Shown: positions 56,432-63,303 of the stretch, in pieces | How the letters are laid out: each line of letters begins with the position of its first letter | Numbering within the stretch: position 1 is the stretch's first letter | Assembly (NCBI GenBank): GCA_002371495.1 | Contig: DFIX01000021.1 | Span: 488-64,487, forward strand | Direction of reading: 5' to 3' | DNA length: 64,000 bases | Source of the DNA: Eggerthellaceae bacterium UBA3686 | GTDB taxonomy: Bacteria; Actinomycetota; Coriobacteriia; Coriobacteriales; Eggerthellaceae | Notes under the pieces: generated by a model | Seen by the model: only the letters and a program-made list of their open reading frames with translations | Told to the model about the DNA's origin: nothing | The model's database searches: none | Made by a program: the position numbers and the translations under genes

Positions 56432-58015
56432 ATGGAAAATGACGAGCTTGCACAACACCTGGAATCGCTAAAGCGCGAAGATTGCTACCGCGTGGAAACG
56501 ACGCTGAAGCAGTCGTCGGTCGAAACGACCCAGCGCGTGTATTTCGGCGGGGCAAACGGCGCCGAAAGCGGACCCTACATTAGGAAGTTCATCAAACAGG
56601 GCGTCGGCTTGGGGCTTGCCTACAAGCGCATATACGAGGCGCAGCGGGCGGGCAAGCGGTTCAAGTACCTGCCTGACATAATCGAGTGCTATTCGCGCGA
56701 CGAGACCATGGTGGTCGTAATGGAGTGCGTCAGCGGGCAGACGCTGCAGGAGTTCGTTTATGAAAACGATCCTTCGCTCGAGCTTGTCGCCAGGGTTTTC
56801 CCGATGCTGTGCGATGCGGTCGCCGAGCTGCATACCGAGTTCGAACCGCCCATCATCCACCGCGACCTCAAGCCTTCGAACATTCTTTTGACGGGACAGG
56901 GTCTTTGCCTAATTGACTTCGGCATATCGCGTGAATATCGCGAAGGCGCCGATGCCGACACGACTCGTTTTGGCACGCGGGAATTCGCCCCGCCCGAGCA
57001 GTATGGATTTGGCCAAACGGGGGTCTATTCAGATGTGTATTCCTTGGGCATGATACTGTTCTTCTGCCTAACCGAGCAAATCCCCGATACCCAGGCTCGC
57101 AATGCGGGTTTCCGCAACCCCCGCATTCCCGAGCTCGTGCGTCGGGTCATTGCCAAGGCGACCGCGCTCGATCCCCAAGAGCGATTCGGTGATTCGCGCG
57201 AACTCAAGATCGCCCTTGCAAATGCTCTCAAGGGCTGTGCTGACGCTAAACCGAAAGCGTCAAGGGTTGAAAGCCCCAAGCCAACGCGGGGCGGCAGAAG
57301 AAGGTGGGCCGCTGGGGTCGCGGCGGTTCTTGCGGTTGCCTGCATTGGTGTGATTTGCCTTATTGCTTTTGGGGTTGGGGACAATGCGGCTTCTATGGCC
57401 GAAATGTCGCAGGCGAGCCCAGCTGAAGGCGCCAGCGCGCAGGCCGCTTCTGCGGGTTCGGACGAAGACGATGGGCTTGGTGAGCCGACCGTGGCGGACA
57501 TCGCTGCGGACATCCAGGGCCCTTCGGCGCAGAAGGACGGATTCGACCCTGCTACGAATTTCACTGTTACGGTTACGGGCGTTGAGTTTCAGGTGCCGAG
57601 CTATTTCAAGGCGCGCACGTCGGTTTCCGAAGACGGCACATCTGAGTATTACTATGCGGAGTCCGGTTCGTCGGTGGCAATGATTATGACGAGCGAAAAC
57701 CCCGTGGATGAAATATCCGCCGACGGGGACTTCGCCAAATACAAGGATGAATATGTGCAAGGCATTATGGAATCCGGCGAAGCCTTTCAGGAAATCACCG
57801 CCCAAACGGACTACGAGCTTGCGGGAAAGACCGCTCGCATCGTCACTTTCCGTGGGCAGGTCGGGGATATCCCCCTGACGTCCAAGGCCGCGTTCTTTTT
57901 TGAAGCGGGTTCGCCCGTTGTCGGCGCAATCGTTTTCGGCCAGACGGACAATACCCAGTTCGACTATTCGCGCGATTTCGCCAAGGTCGTGACGTCCGCC
58001 AAGGCAAAATGGTAA
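56432..58015 (+). CDS. Membrane-bound Ser/Thr protein kinase
   Basis: A 527-residue Hanks-type kinase. The cytoplasmic kinase domain (about 15-275) has the catalytic loop HRDLKPSNILL (about 143-153), DFGIS (about 162) and APPEQYGFGQTGVYSDVYSLG (in parts) for the activation and APE regions; the N-lobe is short and the ATP-binding Gly loop (YFGGANGAESG) is atypical. One membrane helix (about 294-316) links it to an extracytoplasmic domain with PSYFKARTSVSEDGTSEYYY and FDYSRDFAKVVTSAKAKW. No PASTA domains are seen, so the external sensor differs from PknB. Start fixed at ATG 56432; the frame is open to 56345. Confidence 0.88.
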   Translation: MENDELAQHLESLKREDCYRVETTLKQSSVETTQRVYFGGANGAESGPYIRKFIKQGVGLGLAYKRIYEAQRAGKRFKYLPDIIECYSRDETMVVVMECVSGQTLQEFVYENDPSLELVARVFPMLCDAVAELHTEFEPPIIHRDLKPSNILLTGQGLCLIDFGISREYREGADADTTRFGTREFAPPEQYGFGQTGVYSDVYSLGMILFFCLTEQIPDTQARNAGFRNPRIPELVRRVIAKATALDPQERFGDSRELKIALANALKGCADAKPKASRVESPKPTRGGRRRWAAGVAAVLAVACIGVICLIAFGVGDNAASMAEMSQASPAEGASAQAASAGSDEDDGLGEPTVADIAADIQGPSAQKDGFDPATNFTVTVTGVEFQVPSYFKARTSVSEDGTSEYYYAESGSSVAMIMTSENPVDEISADGDFAKYKDEYVQGIMESGEAFQEITAQTDYELAGKTARIVTFRGQVGDIPLTSKAAFFFEAGSPVVGAIVFGQTDNTQFDYSRDFAKVVTSAKAKW

Positions 58016-58049
58016 AAACAACCCCGTTTCTTGGCATCGGCGAACAAGG

Positions 58050-58091
58050 TGCAAAAGTGCCATAGTATAAAAGGGTCTGACCCTTTTGCAC
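58050..58091. repeat. Family C palindrome (AAAAGGGTCTGACCCTTTT core)
   Basis: The core AAAAGGGTCTGACCCTTTT (58069-58087) is palindromic with one central mismatch, and GTGCAAAAG (58050-58058) can pair with CTTTTGCAC (58083-58091). It lies between the converging kinase and LysR genes, 53 bases after the kinase stop. Confidence 0.65.
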
Positions 58092-58092
58092 G

Positions 58093-59016
58093 TTAGCCAG
58101 CAGCTTGCACGCTGGGGTTCTCGGCGATGACCTTGTGAAGCTCGTCGATGTAGCGCAAAAGGAGTGTGCCGGGGCGGCGCTCGTTGTGCATGACATAGCC
58201 CACCTGCATGCGCTCGTCTACGTCGAGCGGGATGGCCACGATGCCCGAATGCATTTCGCTCGAGAGAACGCCAGTCGATATCGTATATCCGTTGAAGCTG
58301 GTCAGAAGGTTGGTCAGCGTGCCGCGGTCCGAGAAGCGGATGTTGCGGTCGCTGCGAAGGTAACCGAAGGGCTCCTCGGAATAATAGAACGAGTTGGTTT
58401 GTCCCTGTTCGAAGGAATAGCGCGGGTATGGCGCCAAATCTTCGAGCTTGACGATGCTGCGCCCTGCAAGCGGGTGGCCTTCACCTACGAACACGTGCAC
58501 GTGTGCGTCGAACAACGGGAAGAAAGTCAAATCCGCATCGGCCAAAGCTTTTTTCAGCACCCGCGAGTTGAAGCTATCGAGGTACAGCACGCCGATATCG
58601 CTTCGGAACGTGCGCACATCGTCGATGATCTGGCCCGTAGCGCACTCGCGCAAGATGAAGTCGTACTTATCGGATGCACACCCTTCGGCCACGTTTATGA
58701 AAGCCTGCAAGCTGAAATAGTAGTGCTGAGTCGAGACTGCTAGGCGCATGTATTCGGTGCGACCGCGTGCATAGCGCGCTTCCATCATATCGGCTTGTTC
58801 GATAACCTGTCGAGCGTAACCGAGCAGTTCCGTGCCGTCGTTCGTAAGCGTCACACCGCGGTTGCTGCGTGTGAAAATCGTGATTCCAAGCTCGCGTTCG
58901 AGTTCCTTTATGGCAGTTGATAGGTTCGATTGCGAAACGTAGAGATTTTGAGCAGCGGCGTTGATCGAGCCGTGCTCGCTGATGGCGATAAGATATCTGA
59001 GCTGTTGGAGAGTCAT
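58093..59016 (-). CDS. LysR-family transcriptional regulator
   Basis: A 307-residue LTTR. The N-terminal winged HTH (MTLQQLRYLIAI start, SINAAAQNLYVSQSNLSTAI at about 18-37) is followed by a linker helix and an effector-binding domain (about 90-300). It is divergent from the CoA-ligase gene and likely controls it. Its effector domain is homologous to the HTH-less protein at 60691 (for example SFNGYTISTGVL here and ALNGYTITSGIL there). The ATG at 59016 starts the conserved HTH; the frame is open to 59046. Confidence 0.9.
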   Translation of the reverse strand: MTLQQLRYLIAISEHGSINAAAQNLYVSQSNLSTAIKELERELGITIFTRSNRGVTLTNDGTELLGYARQVIEQADMMEARYARGRTEYMRLAVSTQHYYFSLQAFINVAEGCASDKYDFILRECATGQIIDDVRTFRSDIGVLYLDSFNSRVLKKALADADLTFFPLFDAHVHVFVGEGHPLAGRSIVKLEDLAPYPRYSFEQGQTNSFYYSEEPFGYLRSDRNIRFSDRGTLTNLLTSFNGYTISTGVLSSEMHSGIVAIPLDVDERMQVGYVMHNERRPGTLLLRYIDELHKVIAENPSVQAAG

Positions 59017-59019
59017 GAC

Positions 59020-59092
59020 GATATCGTATATGAATACCAAGGTCAACGATTTATCGTTTATTCGATATCGTGATATCTATAAAATCGATATC
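59020..59092. promoter_or_regulatory. Cluster of GATATC sites between LysR and CoA-ligase genes
   Basis: GATATC occurs at 59021, 59064, 59072 and 59087, with ATCGAT overlapping the last one, in an AT-rich 75-bp stretch of otherwise GC-rich DNA. LTTRs bind partly symmetric AT-rich sites between divergent genes, so these are likely LysR operators. Confidence 0.6.
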
Positions 59093-59233
59093 TAGAGATA
59101 AGAAGCGTGAACGACCGATTGGCTTGCGTTCAAAGTGCCAGGGTGGTTTTATAAACAAGCTGCAAAAAACGGGAGGGCGTTTGTCGCCGTTCCCAGATAC
59201 GTTTGTCAATGCCGGCGAATTAGAGGAGGCCCT

Positions 59234-60628
59234 ATGGCGAAGAAGAACCTGCCTTACGATGAGAAATACTACGATCGCGAAGTCGAGACCATGCCGCGTC
59301 CCGAGCTCGAGAAGCTCCAGCTCGAGCGGCTGAAAGAAGAACTGCTCTGGTCTTACGAGAACAGCGCGTACTACAAGCGTACGTGGGATGAAGCGGGTAT
59401 CGACCCTCATATCGAGTCGCTCGAAGACCTGCAGAAGTTTCCATTCATCAACAAGCAGACCGAGCGCGATTGTCAGGGCGTCGGCAGCTTTTTCGGCGAG
59501 CTGTGCTGCGTGCCCGAGGATGACGTGGTTTACATGGCAACGAGCTCGGGCTCGACTGGCGTGCCCACGATGTCGCCGTTCAGCCAGCATGACTTCGATG
59601 AGTTCATGCATGCCGAGGCGCGTCTGTTCTGGCAGACGGGCATGCGCCCCAACGACCGGTATCTGCACGGCATGAATTTCGCCTTGTATGTTGGCGGTCC
59701 CTGCGTCATCGGCGCCCAAGAGCTCGGCGCGTTGGGCATTTGGGTTGGCGCCGTTCCCTCCGACCGTCTGCTGTGGGCCATGAAACACTACCAGCCCACG
59801 CACTTCTGGTCGTCGCCCAGCTACGCATGGCTGCTCGGCCAGAAGGCAATCGAAAAGGGCTACGATCCCAAGGTCGATTTCGCCAACCTGCGCACCATCA
59901 TCATCTCGGGTGAGCCGGGCGGCTCGATCGAGACCACGCGCAAGGCCATCGAGGACATCTGGGGTGCGAGCGTCTATGACTTCTTCGGCCTCTCCGACAT
60001 CTATGGGGCCTGCGCAGGCATGTGCGAGTACAAGAACGGCCTGCATATCATCGAAGACCAGATTCTGGTCGAGGTCGTCGACCCCGTCACGCACGAGGTG
60101 CTGCCCGACGGCGAGAAGGGCGAGCTCGTGTACACGACTCTGACCAAGCGCAGCCGTCCGATGATCCGCTTCGCCACTGGCGACATCGGTTGGGTCAACC
60201 GCGAGACCTGCGAGTGCGGCCGCACCCATGCGCGCATCCACATTTCGGGCCGCAAGGACGAGATGTTCATCGTCAGCGCCGTCAACGTGTTCCCCTCTGA
60301 CATCGAGCACGTGGTGCGCAAGGACAAGGGTTTGTCGGGCGAGTACCGCATCCGCGCCTACGACGAGAACCACACCACGAAGTACGAGGTCTCGGTCGAG
60401 CGCGTGTTCGGCAGCGACGAACCGTTTGACCAGATTGCGGCACGCGTCGAGAATGCGCTGAAGACCCATACGGGCGTGCGCCCGGCGCGCGTCATCGTGT
60501 TCGACACCGACAAGCTGGGCGCTTCGGGCGAGCACAAGGTCAAGCGCTTCATCGACGAGCGCACCTCTACCGCCGAGGCCGTCGAGGTCTTGCACGAGGC
60601 TCAGGAGCATGCCGCTAAAAATGTGTAA
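59234..60628 (+). CDS. Phenylacetate-CoA ligase family AMP-forming enzyme
   Basis: A 464-residue member of the PaaK family, which activates aryl or other carboxylic acids through an adenylate to the CoA thioester. Seen: the P-loop-like MATSSGSTGVPT (about 101-112), ISGEPGGS (about 222-229), GLSDIYGACAGMCEY (about 248-262), ATGDIGWVN and the C-terminal SGRKDEMFIVSAVNVFPSDI (about 338-357). A CECGRTHAR stretch may bind metal. The substrate is unknown: aromatic or bile-acid-related acids are possible in gut Coriobacteriia. GAGGAGG precedes ATG 59234; the frame extends to 59135. The stop is inside a palindrome. Confidence 0.88.
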   Translation: MAKKNLPYDEKYYDREVETMPRPELEKLQLERLKEELLWSYENSAYYKRTWDEAGIDPHIESLEDLQKFPFINKQTERDCQGVGSFFGELCCVPEDDVVYMATSSGSTGVPTMSPFSQHDFDEFMHAEARLFWQTGMRPNDRYLHGMNFALYVGGPCVIGAQELGALGIWVGAVPSDRLLWAMKHYQPTHFWSSPSYAWLLGQKAIEKGYDPKVDFANLRTIIISGEPGGSIETTRKAIEDIWGASVYDFFGLSDIYGACAGMCEYKNGLHIIEDQILVEVVDPVTHEVLPDGEKGELVYTTLTKRSRPMIRFATGDIGWVNRETCECGRTHARIHISGRKDEMFIVSAVNVFPSDIEHVVRKDKGLSGEYRIRAYDENHTTKYEVSVERVFGSDEPFDQIAARVENALKTHTGVRPARVIVFDTDKLGASGEHKVKRFIDERTSTAEAVEVLHEAQEHAAKNV

Positions 60629-60656
60629 AAAGGGTCAGACCCCTTTTACACATTTT
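60618..60656. repeat. Family C palindrome overlapping the CoA-ligase stop codon
   Basis: Arms AAAATGTGTAAAA / TTTTACACATTTT around an AGGGTCAGACCCC centre. The TAA stop (60626-60628) lies within the left arm. It could act as a two-way terminator, and it separates the CoA-ligase gene from the LysR-sensor-like gene. Confidence 0.75.
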
Positions 60657-60690
60657 GCTAGAGAAAGACGATGAAAGAACGGAGCGAACT

Positions 60691-61341
60691 ATGGCTCAAT
60701 TTGCAGTATCCGGTCAGCACTACCTGTTCAATGTGCAAACGTTTGCCAGCATCGTGCTGGCAAACGGCGGCGACGAATACGATTACGCTTTTCGTGACCG
60801 CACTACGCAAGGAGTGATCGACGACGTGGCGGCGGGCGAGAGCGAGCTGGGCGTGCTCGTGGAGACGACGCGCACGGCCGAACAGCTCGAGGCGGCCTTC
60901 GATGCCGCAGGCCTTGAGTTTGTGGAGCTAATTCAGTCGACACCGCGCGTGGCCATGCCCGCCACCCATCCGCTGATCAACGCCACAAGCCTGACGTTGG
61001 ACCAGCTCGATGACTACCCCTACATTTACTTTGAGCAAGAAGAGAATGCACCTGAATACTTCGCCGAAGAGGCGCTTGCCGACGAGACGCGCCACAAGTC
61101 CATCGCATGCACCGACCGCGCATCGCTCTCGGAGCTTATCGTCGCGCTTAATGGTTACACCATCACGAGCGGCATCCTTGTGGGCATTTCCGACGGCAAG
61201 GGCCTGGCAACTGTGGCCCTGGACACCGACGTGAAGCTTCACCTGGGCTACGTGGCCAAGAAAGGCGCCGAGCTTTCCGAGACCGCGCAGAAGTTCGTGA
61301 CCAAGCTCGAAGCCAACCTCAAGCGTTACGCCAAGTTCTAG
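60691..61341 (+). CDS. Stand-alone LysR-type effector-binding domain protein (no HTH)
   Basis: A 216-residue soluble protein homologous to the effector domain of the LysR at 58093-59016: AVSGQHYLFN here and AVSTQHYYFS there, GVIDDVAAGESELGVL and QIIDDVRTFRSDIGVL, and the C-terminal ALNGYTITSGIL and SFNGYTISTGVL. It starts at about the point where the linker helix of a LysR would be and has no DNA-binding domain and no signal peptide. It could sequester the effector, form mixed dimers with the LysR, or bind the CoA-ligase substrate. ATG 60691 follows ACGGAG; the short upstream extension to 60655 is unlikely. Confidence 0.75.
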   Translation: MAQFAVSGQHYLFNVQTFASIVLANGGDEYDYAFRDRTTQGVIDDVAAGESELGVLVETTRTAEQLEAAFDAAGLEFVELIQSTPRVAMPATHPLINATSLTLDQLDDYPYIYFEQEENAPEYFAEEALADETRHKSIACTDRASLSELIVALNGYTITSGILVGISDGKGLATVALDTDVKLHLGYVAKKGAELSETAQKFVTKLEANLKRYAKF

Positions 61342-61422
61342 TGGGTTGCGCGCTGCGAAGCCCTGGGGCACCCCGTCTCGGCTTTCAGGCCTGCGCTTTC
61401 GTACTTAAAGTACATGGCGCTT

Positions 61423-61469
61423 GTCTCCCCTGACGGGAAGGGGAGGCTCCCCTTCCCGTCAGGGGAGAC
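61423..61469. repeat. Perfect 47-bp palindrome
   Basis: Arms of 22 bases (61423-61444 and 61448-61469), rich in CCCCT and GGGGA, around a GGC centre. It lies 82 bases after the LysR-sensor-like gene. Partial repeats of GAGACTCCCCTTCC follow. The perfect arms suggest recent formation or strong selection. Confidence 0.7.
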
Positions 61470-61517
61470 TCCCCTTCCTATCGCCTTGCTGAGTTGGGGG
61501 TGCCGCGGGGCTTCGTG

Positions 61518-61604
61518 TTTCGTTGCCGGCAAGGCTGGCCAATCCGATTGGCAGCATCGGAGCATATTTCCGCCTGCGGCAACGCGGTGGGGGCAATCGT
61601 CGGT
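61518..61604. repeat. Degenerate palindromic element, possible family A relative
   Basis: GTTGCCG (about 61522) and CGGCAAC (about 61577) close a loop, and GCGGTGGG follows the right arm as in family A. The core sequence does not match family A. A weak call. Confidence 0.35.
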
Positions 61605-61622
61605 TTGTCGAATGGCAATAAG

Positions 61623-61653
61623 AGGGGCACCGTACATGAGCGGTGCCCCTTTT
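61623..61653. terminator. Terminator hairpin ahead of the convergent SPFH gene
   Basis: A perfect 10-bp stem (AGGGGCACCG / CGGTGCCCCT) with an 8-base loop is followed on the plus strand by TTT. Probably the terminator shared by the convergent genes at 61341 and 61696. Confidence 0.65.
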
Positions 61654-61695
61654 GGGTTCTTCGGCGGCTTTAGGATGGCCGATTGTCGCTATGCG

Positions 61696-63192
61696 TTACG
61701 GGCGCGGGGTGCCGCACTCGCCGCAGAACTTGCCCGAGTTGGTGGTGCCGCACTGCGGGCATGTCCACTCGGCCGGAGGCTCGGGCACCGGCTTGGGGGT
61801 GCCGCACTCGCCGCAGAACTTGCCGTTGTTTGCGGTGCCGCACTGTGGGCAGGTCCAGCCGTCGGTCGGAACAGCAGCTGCCATGGCGGTGGCCGCCGCT
61901 GCTGCCGCAGCTGCCTGTTCTTGGGCTTGAGCCGCTACGCGGGCGGCCTCCTCGGCGGCTTGAGCTGCTGCGGCCGCCTTGGCTTCGGCCTCGGCCTTCG
62001 CTGCCGCAGCGGCTGCTTCAGCGCGCTCCTGTGCCGCCTTGGCTTCGGCCTCGGCCTTCGCTGCCGCCGCTGCGGCCTGCTCTTCGGCGCGGCGCTGCTT
62101 CTCGGCCTCGAACGGCTGGGCGCCGAACCCGCCGCCCTCGGCCATGGGATACGCCGACTGCGGTTGCTGGTAGCCGCCCATGGCGCCTTGCTGGTACATG
62201 CTCGCGGCCGCGTTGCCGCCCATTCCCTGAGCCATGCCCATGCCCATGAAGCCGGTCATGGCGCCGGCGGTGTTGTTGGCAGCGTCGCGCATTGCGTCGG
62301 CCGAAGCGTTGGCCATGACGGCCGCTGCCTGGTTGGGATCGACCATGGTTTGGGCCATCTGGCGGTCGGCGATCTTCTGCTCGATTTCTTCGGGCAGCGT
62401 GATGGAATTGATGCCGAACGTGACGACCGAGATGCCGCGTTTCTCGGACCAATCTTCCGAGAGCTCGTCGTTCAGGAGCGACGCGAGCTCTTTGGTGTGG
62501 GCGGTAATTGCGCTGTAGCGAATGCCCATCTCGGAGACGCGAGCGAGCGCCGGTTGCAGGGCCGTCAGAAGCTCGCTCTTCATCTGCGAGTCCAGGCGGT
62601 CGCGCGTGTAGGGCTCCTCGACGTTGCCGCAAACGTTCTTGTAGAACAGCAGCGGGTTGGTCAGCTTGTAAGAATACTCACCGTTCAGGCGTACCTTGGT
62701 GTCCATGTCGAGACCCAGGTTGGCGTCGACGATGCGGAAGGGGATCGGCGAGGAGGTGCCGTACTTGTTGCCGTAAATCTCTTTCGTGTTGAAGAAGTAG
62801 ATACGTTGGTCTTTGCCGGTGTCGCCGCCGAAGGTGAAACGCTGGCCGATGCGCTCGAGCGAAGCGCGGATGCCGGCTTCGAGGTCGCCGTAGAAAAGCG
62901 AGGGCTCGGTCGAGCGGTCGTAGACGAATTGCCCAGGTTCGGCGCAAACATCGACGATCTCGCCAGACTCGACGATGATCATGCACTGACCGTCGTTCAC
63001 TGCGATGATGGAGCCGTCGCTGATGATGTTGCTTTCGCCCCTGATATTCGAGCTGCGGCCCTTGTCGGACGTGCGCTTTTGCCCCTTAACCGCGAGCGTG
63101 TTCTCGTCAAGAGAATCGCAGTAGAAGAAGTCGCGCCATGAGTCGGCCAAAACGCCGCCCGCTGCGCCCGCAATTGCGTGAATCAAACCCAT
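61696..63192 (-). CDS. SPFH-domain protein with alanine-rich repeats and two C-terminal zinc ribbons
   Basis: A 498-residue protein. The SPFH-like domain (about 40-290) is followed by a Gly/Met-rich stretch (about 320-365), an Ala/Glu/Lys-rich helical repeat region with repeated AEAEAKAA units (about 365-440) and two zinc ribbons of the form WTCPQCGT...GKFCGECGTP (about 448 and 482). It resembles the YdjI-type family in which an SPFH domain is joined to zinc ribbons. The N terminus (MGLIHAIAGAAGGVLADSWR) is an amphipathic membrane-association helix. AAGGAGCG precedes the ATG. Confidence 0.82.
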   Translation of the reverse strand: MGLIHAIAGAAGGVLADSWRDFFYCDSLDENTLAVKGQKRTSDKGRSSNIRGESNIISDGSIIAVNDGQCMIIVESGEIVDVCAEPGQFVYDRSTEPSLFYGDLEAGIRASLERIGQRFTFGGDTGKDQRIYFFNTKEIYGNKYGTSSPIPFRIVDANLGLDMDTKVRLNGEYSYKLTNPLLFYKNVCGNVEEPYTRDRLDSQMKSELLTALQPALARVSEMGIRYSAITAHTKELASLLNDELSEDWSEKRGISVVTFGINSITLPEEIEQKIADRQMAQTMVDPNQAAAVMANASADAMRDAANNTAGAMTGFMGMGMAQGMGGNAAASMYQQGAMGGYQQPQSAYPMAEGGGFGAQPFEAEKQRRAEEQAAAAAAKAEAEAKAAQERAEAAAAAAKAEAEAKAAAAAQAAEEAARVAAQAQEQAAAAAAAATAMAAAVPTDGWTCPQCGTANNGKFCGECGTPKPVPEPPAEWTCPQCGTTNSGKFCGECGTPRP

Positions 63193-63303
63193 AATCGCTC
63201 CTTACCTTGAAACGTTCTGTCTGCCGCATCAAGCGCTGCGACGGGCGCCTTGTCCAATTATAGTATGCACCAGGGCATATGAGGCGCTCGGTGCTTAGCG
63301 TCG

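Noticed and set aside
59051..60610. 519-codon open frame antisense to the CoA ligase
   Set aside because: The plus-strand ligase has clear family motifs and a ribosome-binding site; the antisense frame has neither.
61414..63141. 575-codon plus-strand frame over the SPFH gene
   Set aside because: It runs through a palindrome and a terminator and is antisense to a gene with SPFH and zinc-ribbon motifs.
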